This document shows positions 1 to 7,387 of a stretch of DNA of 64,000 nucleotides, one piece after another; the first letter of the stretch is position 1; each line of letters starts with the position of its first letter. The notes under the pieces are model-generated. The model worked only from the letters and a program-made list of their open reading frames with translations. It was not told where the DNA came from and did no database searches. This DNA comes from Bacteroidaceae bacterium (lineage in GTDB: Bacteria > Bacteroidota > Bacteroidia > Bacteroidales > Bacteroidaceae), in the NCBI GenBank assembly GCA_017466325.1, contig JAFTUK010000005.1, positions 62,001 through 126,000 on the forward strand. The letters run 5' to 3'. The translations under genes were made by a program, and so were the position numbers.

Positions 1-1185
1 TCCGTGCATGCCCGTCTTGCCTCCGAAGTTGTGTAGCATGCACCACAGGAAGTCGTGTCCCTCGTAGCCTCTCTCCTCCCATTTTGCCAAACCGTCGGAA
101 TACAGGTCCAGCACTATGAAGCCACCCTTGGGGATGGTGTCCAGAGCCTCCTTGCGAGGATTGCGGTCCCAACTCTGTATCACCCACTTGGCACCGGGCG
201 AATGCTTCTGCATCTCCCCGTATATGGTGGTGAAGGCCTCCTTCAGATTGATGCCGTCTGTGCGTCCGCCCTCGTGGAAGGGGTCCATGCTGTAGTATTT
301 CGACTTGCCCATCACCTTTTCCAGGTGCTTGTAGTAGAGCCGAGCCATCTCCTTGTACTTCTCGTCCGAAGGCAGTTGGAACAACGGGCGCCGGAATCCC
401 GAGCACCACCATCCCTGGTCAATGGCCTCCACTCCCAGTTTCTCCCTGGCATTGCTGGGCAGTATGCTGCCGTATCCGGGCAGTACGGGTTCCATGCCCA
501 CGTCCCTCATTCGTTCCAGCACGAACTTGCACAGGCGCTCCTGCCTATCGTACCACCAGTCGGGGTTAGGTCCGCCCCAACCCTCCAGGTTGTTCATCAG
601 CCACCAAGCCTGAAAGCCTGGTCCAGCCACAAATCTGTCTATCTCCTCCCTGGTGTAGCCAGCCTCGTCAAGCACGTTCTTCCACACCACATCCGTGCCC
701 ACCAGTGCCAAGGGGATGTTTATGCCATGCAAGGCCATCCAGTCAATTTCCTGTTCCCATCGCTCCCGGGTCCAAAAGGCAATGGAATAGGAGTAGGTGC
801 AATAGTTCAGATAGTACCTGTAGTCGGCACTGCACTCGCGCCTCTCCGTCTGCTGGGGCAAGGGGAATACCACCTTGGACATGTCCGTGGTCAGGTTGTT
901 CCACGCCAGGTTTATGTGGGCATAGTGGTTCAGGTACCACCCAATGCCGGTGGTCAGTGCGCTCAGCGAATTTGCCTGGATATAGGGTTTCCCACGTTTC
1001 GTGCTGATTTCAAACACATCCTTTCCGTCCTTGGAAAGCGAGCGTTTCACGCGAGTCTCTATACGTTCGGAGGTTCCCTCGCCACCGATTCTGTCCAGCA
1101 AGGCACAGACCTGTGCCGGATTCTTCTCTGCAAAGGCAATGAGGGCAAATGCAGCCATCATCAGGAGTAAGAGGTATTTTTTCAT
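1..1185 (-). CDS. Alpha-N-acetylglucosaminidase, GH89 (NAGLU family), 3' end outside window
   Basis: The minus strand is open from the ATG at 1185 to the window edge (395 codons, no stop), so the C-terminal part is missing. A signal peptide (MKKYLLLLMMAAFALIAFA) is followed by the NAGLU N-terminal domain and then the catalytic region with the family signatures GPGFQAWWLMNNLEGWGGP, QSWDRNP and DPFHEGG; the glutamate of DPFHEGG (residue 305) matches the catalytic acid/base position of GH89. The family removes terminal alpha-linked GlcNAc, for example from gastric mucin O-glycans or heparan fragments; a periplasmic or surface location is inferred from the signal peptide. It is the first visible gene of a glycan-degrading neighbourhood (GH97 remnant upstream, GH20 and sialate esterase elsewhere). 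Confidence 0.9.
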   Translation of the reverse strand, partial: MKKYLLLLMMAAFALIAFAEKNPAQVCALLDRIGGEGTSERIETRVKRSLSKDGKDVFEISTKRGKPYIQANSLSALTTGIGWYLNHYAHINLAWNNLTTDMSKVVFPLPQQTERRECSADYRYYLNYCTYSYSIAFWTRERWEQEIDWMALHGINIPLALVGTDVVWKNVLDEAGYTREEIDRFVAGPGFQAWWLMNNLEGWGGPNPDWWYDRQERLCKFVLERMRDVGMEPVLPGYGSILPSNAREKLGVEAIDQGWWCSGFRRPLFQLPSDEKYKEMARLYYKHLEKVMGKSKYYSMDPFHEGGRTDGINLKEAFTTIYGEMQKHSPGAKWVIQSWDRNPRKEALDTIPKGGFIVLDLYSDGLAKWEERGYEGHDFLWCMLHNFGGKTGMHG

Positions 1186-1220
1186 ATTAGATTACAATTA
1201 GATTACAGATTACAGATTAC

Positions 1221-1268
1221 AAAAAGAAGGTTTCATTAGTGCGTAACAGTCTAATGAACCGATTTGGG
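1221..1268. repeat. Dispersed hairpin repeat, copy 1 (ACCGATTTGGG family)
   Basis: This block ends in CCGATTTGGG and contains GGTTTCATTAG and CTAATGAACC as near-perfect inverted arms around TGCGTAACAGT. Closely related copies occur at 32425-32469 and 40483-40644. It lies between the pseudogene at 1300-1817 and the GH89 start, next to a short tandem GATTACA-like run at 1190-1220. Confidence 0.7.
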
Positions 1269-1299
1269 ATTATTGTCAATCAGCAGGCAAAATTTCCGT

Positions 1300-1817
1300 T
1301 TACTCTATCACGGCTGCATAGCCGCCGTTGCGTACCATGCGTACCTTGATGGTGTCGCCTTTGCGCACCTGGCGGGAGGACTTGGTGTAGTGCATGGCCT
1401 GGCGGTCGGCATTGATGCCGTCCTCAAAGGAGTTGAGGGTGAAGGTCTGTCCATCGGGCAGGAAGTCGAGGGTGATTTCCACCTCGAGAGCCTCCTTGCG
1501 CTCGCCAGTGATCCCGCCGAGGAACCATCTGCCGGCATTGCGCTTGGCCACAAGAAGATGGTCGCCCAGGCGGGCTGAGAGCACCCGGGTGTCGTCCCAG
1601 AGTGAAGGACTTCCTGCGCACCGAAGACGTCCCATTGCTCATAGTTGATGAGGTTTACGAGTTTGGGGCAGCGCTCTTCCCATCCGTTGCCCCTTTGGCG
1701 GTCGCCCTTGTTGGCATAGCGGATGTTGTAACTGCCTACATGCATGGTGTTTTGTGCCAGCAGGCAAAGTGTGGTGAAAAGAAGAATGAGTACGGAGGAT
1801 AGGCGGCGTTTCTTCAT
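1300..1817 (-). pseudogene. Deletion chimera: 5' end of an endonuclease/exonuclease/phosphatase gene joined to the 3' end of a GH97 gene
   Basis: From the ATG at 1817 the first about 70 codons encode a signal peptide (MKKRRLSSVLILLFTTLCLLAQ) and the start of an EEP-fold domain (GSYNIRYAN, NGWEER, FGAQEVLH). At about 1600-1610 the similarity stops and the next reading frame encodes the C-terminal domain of GH97 (WDDTRVLSARLGDH, RWFLGGITGER, SFEDGINADRQAM), ending at 1300. The two parts are in different frames, so no complete product of either family can be made. The likely history is one deletion that removed the 3' part of an EEP gene and the 5' part of a downstream GH97 gene in the same operon. 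An in-frame start 24 nt further upstream (1841) also exists. Confidence 0.85.
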
Positions 1818-1871
1818 GGTAGAGAGGTTTGGGATTTTCATGTTTTAGGCTTTTGGGTTGTTTGACGGCAA

Positions 1872-1879
1872 CAAATGTA
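1872..1879 (-). promoter_or_regulatory. Putative -7 promoter element of the EEP/GH97 remnant
   Basis: On the minus strand this reads TACATTTG, matching the Bacteroidota -7 consensus TAnnTTTG, about 55-60 nt upstream of the remnant's start at 1817. No clear -33 element is seen. Confidence 0.5.
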
Positions 1880-1975
1880 GTAAAAAGTACTGAAAAAAGC
1901 ACGGGAAAAGACCAATATAGTGCATGGTCCTTTCCCGTGAAATATGGATTGGGGCATAGGCCCCGTGAAGTTAGC

Positions 1976-2461
1976 CTACTTTTTTCTTTGTCCTTGTCTC
2001 TGTCCGCGTTCGCGGTTGTAGTTCTGCAGCATCTTGCGGTGCATACGGTCTTCGATGGTGAGGATCTTGAAGAACTTCTCGGCAGAGATGGCCTTGCATA
2101 TCTTCTTGTAGTAGACGGAGTCGAGGCCTGCCACTTCTGCATTGAGGCGGGCGATTTTCAGGAGGCGTTCTTCATGCGCCTCCTCGTTGCCCTGTGCAGG
2201 AACATCCTTCTTGAGGCGGTGGATGTTCATGTGTATCTTGCGCTGCTTGTCCTTGTATTCGTTGTAGATGGGGAAGAAGGCCTTTGCCTCCTCCTCTGTG
2301 AGGTTGGCTTCCTTGGTAATGTAGTTTTCTACACGCTGGCGGAATTCCTGCTTGTTGAATCCCCTGGCACCGCCGGATAAAGTGATGTCTCCCTTGTTTT
2401 GTGCAAATGTTACAGAGGAGATTAGTGCAAATAGCACTAATAGGAGTGTTGCTTTTTTCAT
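1976..2461 (-). CDS. Periplasmic Spy/CpxP-like protein
   Basis: This 161-residue protein has a signal peptide (MKKATLLLVLFALISSVTFA) and a helical, highly charged mature part with the pattern ITKEANLTEEEAKAFFPIYNEY, typical of Bacteroidota relatives of the Spy/LTxxQ family of envelope-stress and metal-resistance chaperones. The tail is very basic (RERGQRQGQRKK). It is the third gene of a sigma/anti-sigma/effector operon with short gaps (16 and 22 nt), so it is probably controlled by the sigma factor encoded upstream. Family assignment is from pattern only. Confidence 0.65.
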   Translation of the reverse strand: MKKATLLLVLFALISSVTFAQNKGDITLSGGARGFNKQEFRQRVENYITKEANLTEEEAKAFFPIYNEYKDKQRKIHMNIHRLKKDVPAQGNEEAHEERLLKIARLNAEVAGLDSVYYKKICKAISAEKFFKILTIEDRMHRKMLQNYNRERGQRQGQRKK

Positions 2462-2477
2462 ATTAGTGTCTTTTGTT

Positions 2478-2864
2478 TTATTCTGCTACGGTGAGGTAGT
2501 ATTCAATGTCGCTGTTGTCCAGCATGGCATAGTCAAGAAGTTCGTCGCCATATTCCATTTCCGATGCCGATGCGATGGATGCGGTTTCCTGGTAGGGGGT
2601 GAGCGGATGGCTCTGTTCGTACATCATGAGGCCTGCCAGGGAGAAGAAGCCTGTGAGTACGGCTGCTGCGGTCAGGCGTATGAAGAAGCGGCTTTTGCGA
2701 CGGCGCTTCGGTTGCCCGGCCTGTCCTTCCTCCTTGATGCGCTCCATTACCCTTTGGGGCAGGGTGTCGAAGTATCCCTCCGGTACGCGGAAGGGGTTCT
2801 TGCCGTTGGCGGATGATGTCATCTCGCGCAAGGTCTTGTCGTCTATGTGGTTCGTAGTGTTCAT
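2478..2864 (-). CDS. Putative anti-sigma factor, single-pass membrane protein
   Basis: 128 residues. The N-terminal cytoplasmic part carries FRVPEGYFDTLPQRVMERI, a motif common in small Bacteroidota proteins encoded right after ECF sigma genes. A basic stretch (KRRRKSRFF) precedes one transmembrane helix (about residues 62-82), and the C-terminal part is acidic. Its place between the sigma factor and the Spy-like gene suggests that it holds the sigma factor at the membrane. It lacks a recognisable zinc-binding ZAS motif, so the anti-sigma role is inferred from context. Confidence 0.55.
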   Translation of the reverse strand: MNTTNHIDDKTLREMTSSANGKNPFRVPEGYFDTLPQRVMERIKEEGQAGQPKRRRKSRFFIRLTAAAVLTGFFSLAGLMMYEQSHPLTPYQETASIASASEMEYGDELLDYAMLDNSDIEYYLTVAE

Positions 2865-2886
2865 TTTATGAGTGATGGTGTTAGTG

Positions 2887-3441
2887 TTATTCCAGATGTT
2901 CGAAGAATGCCGTTATCTTTTGTACGGCGTGGTGGTATGAGGCCTTCAGTGCTCCGATGCTTGTTCCCAGTGCTTCGCTGATGTCCTCGTATTTCATTTC
3001 CTGAAAGTACTTCATGTTGAAGACCTGGCGTTGCTTGGGCGGCAGACTTTGTACGGCTTGCTGGAGTTGTATCTCTGTTTCGTCTCCGTCGAAGTAGGGG
3101 TCGCTCTCCAGTTGTTGTCCAATGCGTTCAGTGTCGGTGTCTTCCGTGTTGGAGAGGCTTATTGTGATGCGCCTCTGCCTTTGCAGGAAATTGATGGTTT
3201 CGTTGTTCGCTATGCGGTAGAGCCATGTGGAGAGGCGTGCGTCTCCGCGGAAGTTGTCCAGACCCTGCCATGCTTTCAGGAACACGTTCTGCAGGATGTC
3301 GTCCGTGTCGTCGTGGTCGAGCACCATTCTTCTTATTTGCCAATACAACTGCTCCTGAAACTCCTTTACCAGGGTTTCAAAGGCCTGCTCGCGTGTGGCC
3401 GGCGTTTGTAGTCTTTGGATCAGTTGTTGTTCGTTGTGCAT
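2887..3441 (-). CDS. ECF-type RNA polymerase sigma factor
   Basis: 184 residues. Region 2 covers about residues 28-95 (DDTDDILQNVFLKAWQGLD then RLSTWLYRIANNETINFLQR), and region 4 covers about 125-180 (LPPKQRQVFNMKYFQEMKYE, DISEALGTSIGALKASYHHA, a classical HTH). Length and organisation are those of group 4 (ECF) sigma factors. It heads a minus-strand operon with a putative anti-sigma factor and a periplasmic Spy-like protein, an arrangement typical of envelope-stress modules. No TAnnTTTG element is evident directly upstream, which would be consistent with autoregulation from a different promoter type. Confidence 0.88.
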   Translation of the reverse strand: MHNEQQLIQRLQTPATREQAFETLVKEFQEQLYWQIRRMVLDHDDTDDILQNVFLKAWQGLDNFRGDARLSTWLYRIANNETINFLQRQRRITISLSNTEDTDTERIGQQLESDPYFDGDETEIQLQQAVQSLPPKQRQVFNMKYFQEMKYEDISEALGTSIGALKASYHHAVQKITAFFEHLE

Positions 3442-3500
3442 TTTACTTGTTGGACATCTGCTTTGCAGAATGGTTTAATCCCAGGGACGGGAAAGTTTCT

Positions 3501-3544
3501 ATCTAAAAAACAAAGAACCGCTACCCATGCTTATGGGAGCGGTT
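3501..3544 (-). terminator. Rho-independent terminator after the small secreted protein gene
   Basis: The stem AACCGCT-CCCAT / ATGGG-AGCGGTT (3516-3544, one bulged base) is followed on the minus strand by CTTTGTTTTTTAG. It sits 20 nt after the stop at 3565. The plus side is also T-rich, but no plus-strand gene needs it. Confidence 0.75.
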
Positions 3545-3564
3545 TTATGTTTGTGCTTGTCTGT

Positions 3565-3867
3565 TTACAGTATCGTTACCTTGCGTACCACCTTGTCAAC
3601 CTTCATGATGTAGCATCCGCGCGTCAGGTTCAGCGTTATCTGCTTGTCGTTGCTGTCTATGCGTATGCGTGCCACGCGGACTCCGGTGAGGTTGTATATC
3701 TCCAGCGTCTTGCCTTCGGCGTTGGTGATGTGCGCCTTGCCTTCCTGGATGGTCAGGGTTACGGCCTCCATCTCCGCCTCTATCGGCTCGTCCATCTGCA
3801 CGTGTGCAATGGAGGGGGCAACTCCGAGGAGAAGCATAGAGAGTGCTATAATCCAAAGTCTTTTCAT
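3565..3867 (-). CDS. Small secreted protein with C-terminal sorting-like domain
   Basis: 100 residues: a signal peptide (MKRLWIIALSMLLLGVAPSIA), a short linker, then a beta-rich domain of about 70 residues (LEIYNLTGVRVARIRIDS, GCYIMKVDKVVRKVTIL) that resembles the type A C-terminal sorting domain of Bacteroidota secreted proteins. Here the tail makes up almost the whole mature protein. A -7 element (3894-3901) and a terminator (3501-3544) bracket it, so it is probably monocistronic. Function unknown; resemblance to sorting tails is by pattern. Confidence 0.6.
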   Translation of the reverse strand: MKRLWIIALSMLLLGVAPSIAHVQMDEPIEAEMEAVTLTIQEGKAHITNAEGKTLEIYNLTGVRVARIRIDSNDKQITLNLTRGCYIMKVDKVVRKVTIL

Positions 3868-3893
3868 CCTTGTGTTTTATGTTTTCGCTAACG

Positions 3894-3901
3894 CAAAAGT
3901 A
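3894..3901 (-). promoter_or_regulatory. Putative -7 promoter element of the small secreted protein gene
   Basis: Reads TACTTTTG on the minus strand (consensus TAnnTTTG), 27 nt before the start codon at 3867. Confidence 0.55.
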
Positions 3902-3933
3902 GTCTTTTTATTTTATATACACAAGGATTTTTC

Positions 3934-4851
3934 TCAAATAATGTCGATTTTAAGCCCTTCCTGTGCTAAAATAACGTTTGTAAACACGCTTTTTGCTTCT
4001 TTTAGCATACTTTGTTCGTCCTTTATGCGTGCCGAGTAGTGCCCGATGACGAGTTTTCCCGCGTTGGCCTCCTTGGCCACGTTGGCGGCCTCGAGGGCCG
4101 TGGTGTGCATGGTCTTCTGTGCTTGCACGAGCATGTCGTGCGGGAAGGTGGCTTCGTGGTAGAGAAGGTTCACTCCCTGCACCATTTTGGCCACCTTGGG
4201 GCTGTATCTTGTATCCGAACAGTAGGCGTATGAGCGTGCCGGGGTGGCCGGGGTGGTCAGTTTCTCGTGGGGTATGACGGTGCCGTCTTCTGTCTGCCAG
4301 GATGCTCCGGCCTTGATGTTGTTGATCTGGCTTACGGGTATGTTGAAAGCCTCTATCATCTCGCGCCGGATGTGTGGCAGGGCCTGTTTTTCGCGGAAGA
4401 GGAAGCCTGCGCATGGCACGCGGTGGTTCAACGGTATGCTCCACACTTCTGTGCTCCGGTCCTCATATATAAGATAATGTTCGCGCGTGCGTACGGGATG
4501 AAAGAGCACTTCGTAATCCATGCCCTCGCAGTAGGTCTTCAGTACCACGTTCAGGAAGTCCTCCACCTCCTCCGGTGCGTGTATGTGCAGTTGGGCGGTT
4601 CTGCCCAGCAGGGCCATGGTGCTTATGAGGCCCGGCAGTCCGAAGACGTGGTCGCCATGGTTGTGGCTGATGAAGATGTGACCTATCTTCAGCATGCCGA
4701 GGCCAAGCCTCTGCATGGTTGTCTGCACGCCTTCGCCGCAATCTATCATGTAGTACTTGCCCCGCAACTCCAGGATTTGCGAGGAGGGCTGGTGGCGTAG
4801 GGTTGGCTTTGCTGAGCCGCAACCCAGGATATGGAGGGAAAGGGGTTCCAT
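3934..4851 (-). CDS. rnz: Ribonuclease Z (tRNA 3' endonuclease)
   Basis: 305 residues, the normal length of short-form RNase Z. The metallo-beta-lactamase core is complete: GCGSAKPT near the N-terminus, the zinc motif SHNHGDHVFG (H63, H65, D67, H68), then YCSDTRYSP, LLYHEATF and the C-terminal GHYSAR histidine motif. The enzyme cleaves the 3' trailer from tRNA precursors, which is relevant here because the window's two tRNAs appear to lack an encoded CCA end. The gene stands alone on the minus strand; a noncoding 311-bp stretch with repeats separates it from rpsA. Confidence 0.95.
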   Translation of the reverse strand: MEPLSLHILGCGSAKPTLRHQPSSQILELRGKYYMIDCGEGVQTTMQRLGLGMLKIGHIFISHNHGDHVFGLPGLISTMALLGRTAQLHIHAPEEVEDFLNVVLKTYCEGMDYEVLFHPVRTREHYLIYEDRSTEVWSIPLNHRVPCAGFLFREKQALPHIRREMIEAFNIPVSQINNIKAGASWQTEDGTVIPHEKLTTPATPARSYAYCSDTRYSPKVAKMVQGVNLLYHEATFPHDMLVQAQKTMHTTALEAANVAKEANAGKLVIGHYSARIKDEQSMLKEAKSVFTNVILAQEGLKIDII

Positions 4852-4870
4852 GGGGGATAAAAACGGAAAG

Positions 4871-4914
4871 GACCCACCCCCATCCCTCCCTGTGAGGGAG
4901 GGAGTAGTTACAAC
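4871..4914. repeat. Solo copy of the GGACCC...GTTACAAC element
   Basis: The block starts GGACCCACCCCCATCCCTCC and ends GTAGTTACAAC, with a hairpin CCCTCCC-tgtga-GGGAGGG inside. The reverse complement of 33811-33857 is nearly identical. This supports a dispersed repeat or one arm of a MITE-like element. The rest of 4852-5162 holds no gene. Confidence 0.7.
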
Positions 4915-4977
4915 TATATGGGGGCGAGGACGAATGGAAAACGGAAGGTTAAAGGTTAAGGGTGATCGGATGAGCGG

Positions 4978-5044
4978 TTATGTCATACCTCCTCCGCTTC
5001 GCTTTGCCCAGCGTCGCACTGGGTAGCGCTCCCCTCAGAGGGAC
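4978..5044. repeat. Dispersed intergenic repeat (GTCATACCyCCTCCGCTT family), copy 1
   Basis: The sequence TTATGTCATACCTCCTCCGC, followed by GC-rich hairpins (CCCAG...CTGGG and TCCCCTC/GAGGGA), is shared with 9567-9617. It is noncoding and lies between rpsA's terminator and rnz. Confidence 0.6.
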
Positions 5045-5092
5045 ATTGAAACGGAAAAGTGAATGGTGAAAAACGCCTTGTGAAGTTTCTTA

Positions 5093-5133
5093 TAAAACAG
5101 AGGGACAGCCTCAACGGATGTGTGCTGTCCCTC
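5093..5133 (-). terminator. rpsA terminator
   Basis: A perfect 10-bp stem GAGGGACAGC/GCTGTCCCTC (5100-5109 with 5124-5133) is followed on the minus strand by TGTTTTATAAG, 29 nt after the rpsA stop codon. Confidence 0.85.
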
Positions 5134-5162
5134 CAGTTAGTTTATAGAAAAGGCGTCTTTGA

Positions 5163-6962
5163 TTATTCGCCCTTCTGCATCTTGGCCTTCAGTTCTGCCA
5201 GAGCGTCCAAGTCACCGAGAGTGGTGCTTGCAGCCTGGTTCTGGATAGCGGGAGTTTCCTCCTTGCGAGCAGCGTTAGCGGCCTTGCGGGCTGCGTTGGC
5301 TGCCTTCTTCTCGGCACGAGCCTCTGCACGCTGAACATCTTCGAAGATGCGGCTGTGGCTGAGGATGATGCGCTTGCTGTCCTTGTTGAACTCGATTACC
5401 TTGAACTGGAGCTTCTCGTTCAGCTGAGCCTGAGAACCGTCCTCCTTAACGAGGTGCTTGGGAGTAGCGAAGCCTTCTACGCCATACTCCAGCTGGATAA
5501 CGGCACCCTTGTCCAGGAGTTCGATGATAGTACCCTCGTGGATAGAATCCTGAGTGAATACGGTCTCGAATACGTCCCAGGGGTTCTCCTCCAACTGCTT
5601 GTGGCCGAGAGAGAGACGACGGTTAACCTTGTCAATCTCCAGTACACAAACGTCGATGATCTCGCCTACCTTGGTGAACTCATTGGGGTGCTTAACCTTC
5701 TTGGTCCAGCTCAGGTCGCTGATGTGGATGAGGCCGTCAACACCTTCCTCAATCTCAACGAATACGCCGAAGTTGGTGAAGTTGCGAACCTTGGCGGTGT
5801 GCTTGCTGCCGATGGGGTACTTGGTTTCGATAGTCTCCCAGGGATCGTCCTTCAACTGCTTGATGCCCAGAGACATCTTGCGCTCGTCGCGATCCAGAGT
5901 CAGGATAACTGCCTCTACCTCGTCGCCAACCTTCATGAAGTCCTGAGCGCTGCGCAGGTGCTGGCTCCAAGACATCTCGCTAACGTGGATAAGACCCTCT
6001 ACACCGGGAGCAATCTCAACGAATGCACCGTAGTCGGCCATAACCACAACCTTACCCTTAACGCGGTCGCCTACCTTCAGCTCGCTGTCCAGAGCATCCC
6101 AGGGATGAGGAGTGAGCTGCTTCAGACCGAGGGCGATGCGCTTCTTCTCGTTGTCGAAGTCCAGGATAACAACGTTGATCTTCTGGTCGAGTTCAACAAC
6201 CTCGCGGGGATTGCTTACGCGGCCCCAGCTCAGGTCGGTGATGTGGATCAGACCGTCAACACCGCCCAGGTCAACGAATACACCGTAAGAAGTGATGTTC
6301 TTGACGGTACCCTCGAGCACCTGACCCTTCTCCAGCTTGCCGATGATCTCCTGCTTCTGCTGCTCCAGCTCGGCCTCGATGAGAGCCTTGTGGCTTACAA
6401 CAACATTGCGGTACTCCTGGTTGATCTTTACGACCTTGAACTCCATGGTCTTGCCCACGAAGATATCGTAGTCGCGGATGGGCTTAACGTCAATCTGAGA
6501 ACCGGGCAGGAAGGCCTCGATGCCGAATACGTCGACAATCATACCACCCTTTGTGCGGCACTTAACGTAACCCTTGATGATCTCGTCGTTGTTCAGAGCC
6601 TCGTTCACACGGTCCCAAGACTTGGCTGCGCGGGCCTTCTTGTGAGACAGGATGAGCTGACCCTTCTTGTCCTCCTGATTCTCGATGTACACCTCAACGG
6701 TGTCACCTACCTTCAGATCGGGGTTGTAGCGGAATTCGCTGGTGGGGATGATGCCGTCGCTCTTGAAACCGATGTTTACAACCACCTCGCGCTTGTTCAT
6801 TGCAATTACGGTGCCATCCACTACGTCGTGGTCACCTACCTTGTTCATGCTGCCAGCGTAAGCCTGCTCCTGAGCCTCAAGGCTTACCTCTGTGCTGCTG
6901 CCGTTCTCAAATGCTTCCCAATCGAAGCCTTCAACGGGAGCTACATTTTTGTAATCTGCCAT
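5163..6962 (-). CDS. rpsA: 30S ribosomal protein S1
   Basis: 599 residues with six S1 (OB-fold) repeats: about residues 43-110, 128-195, 212-282, 297-368, 384-455 and 470-538. Typical repeat cores are GYGVFVDLGGVDGLIHITDL-like (seen as SYGVFVDLGGVDGLIHITDL), DYGAFVEIAPGVEGLIHVSE and NFGVFVEIEEGVDGLIHISD. A basic/alanine-rich linker (ARAEKKAANAARKAANAARK) and a short acidic tail follow. S1 recruits mRNA to the 30S subunit, important in Bacteroidota, which rely little on Shine-Dalgarno pairing. It has its own -7 element and a strong terminator, so it appears monocistronic. Confidence 0.97.
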   Translation of the reverse strand: MADYKNVAPVEGFDWEAFENGSSTEVSLEAQEQAYAGSMNKVGDHDVVDGTVIAMNKREVVVNIGFKSDGIIPTSEFRYNPDLKVGDTVEVYIENQEDKKGQLILSHKKARAAKSWDRVNEALNNDEIIKGYVKCRTKGGMIVDVFGIEAFLPGSQIDVKPIRDYDIFVGKTMEFKVVKINQEYRNVVVSHKALIEAELEQQKQEIIGKLEKGQVLEGTVKNITSYGVFVDLGGVDGLIHITDLSWGRVSNPREVVELDQKINVVILDFDNEKKRIALGLKQLTPHPWDALDSELKVGDRVKGKVVVMADYGAFVEIAPGVEGLIHVSEMSWSQHLRSAQDFMKVGDEVEAVILTLDRDERKMSLGIKQLKDDPWETIETKYPIGSKHTAKVRNFTNFGVFVEIEEGVDGLIHISDLSWTKKVKHPNEFTKVGEIIDVCVLEIDKVNRRLSLGHKQLEENPWDVFETVFTQDSIHEGTIIELLDKGAVIQLEYGVEGFATPKHLVKEDGSQAQLNEKLQFKVIEFNKDSKRIILSHSRIFEDVQRAEARAEKKAANAARKAANAARKEETPAIQNQAASTTLGDLDALAELKAKMQKGE

Positions 6963-7039
6963 ACAGATTTACATTGAAATTAAAAGTTAAACAATATTGA
7001 TTTATGATCTCTTGTGCCTTCCCATGGGGAAAAGCGGTG

Positions 7040-7047
7040 CAAAGGTA
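7040..7047 (-). promoter_or_regulatory. Putative rpsA -7 promoter element
   Basis: TACCTTTG on the minus strand, about 78 nt upstream of the rpsA start, leaving a leader of about 70 nt with a hairpin-prone stretch (CCCATGGGGA). The -33 element is not clear. Confidence 0.65.
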
Positions 7048-7104
7048 CGAAAATAAATTGGAAATCTTGCTTTTATGATTAATAAATTGAAGCTTGAATG
7101 GCTT

Positions 7105-7268
7105 TTTCTGGTAAACTGAAACCTTGTAGTAACCAGAAATCGGCATGTTACAATTACCGTCAAGCCCTTGACGAGTCCTCGGTGGCGGTAAACAGAACCG
7201 CCCTCGGCGATAAAATTCACCGCCAATGACGACTAAATTTACCGCCAGTGATGACTCAGGTATGGTCA
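7105..7268. repeat. 22-nt-period repeat array, locus 1, with adjoining hairpin
   Basis: Four consecutive 22-nt units run 7181-7202, 7203-7224, 7225-7246 and 7247-7268; the first three end in ACCGCC. Units 1 and 2 fold as GGCGGT-n7-ACCGCC and GGCGAT-n7-ACCGCC; units 3 and 4 are progressively degraded. Just before are hairpins GTCAAG-cc-CTTGAC (7159-7172) and TTTCTGGT...ACCAGAAA (7105-7139). The rest of the 425-bp gap between rpsA and tex shows no gene. Confidence 0.7.
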
Positions 7269-7387
7269 TATTAGGAGTCTCGCTTGCTTGCAGGGGGGGC
7301 AGTCATGCCGACTGCAGTTTCACCTTAATTTATAATTCTCGGAATATACGTGATGGGATTTGGGCCTAATTATATCACGATGTTCCG

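Noticed and set aside
55..1170. Long plus-strand open frame of 371 codons at the window start
   Set aside because: It is antisense to the GH89 gene, which has clear family motifs on the minus strand; the plus frame has no recognisable content.
5093..5133. Riboswitch or leader-peptide interpretation of hairpins near rpsA
   Set aside because: The hairpin is downstream of the stop codon with a T-rich tail on the minus strand, as expected of a terminator.
5355..6977. 540-codon plus-strand open frame
   Set aside because: Antisense shadow of rpsA created by its codon bias; the protein is a low-complexity Leu/Val/Asp-rich sequence.
7181..7268. Could the 22-nt arrays be CRISPR arrays?
   Set aside because: Units are too short, spacers are 3-8 nt, repeats are not identical direct repeats and no cas gene is in the window.
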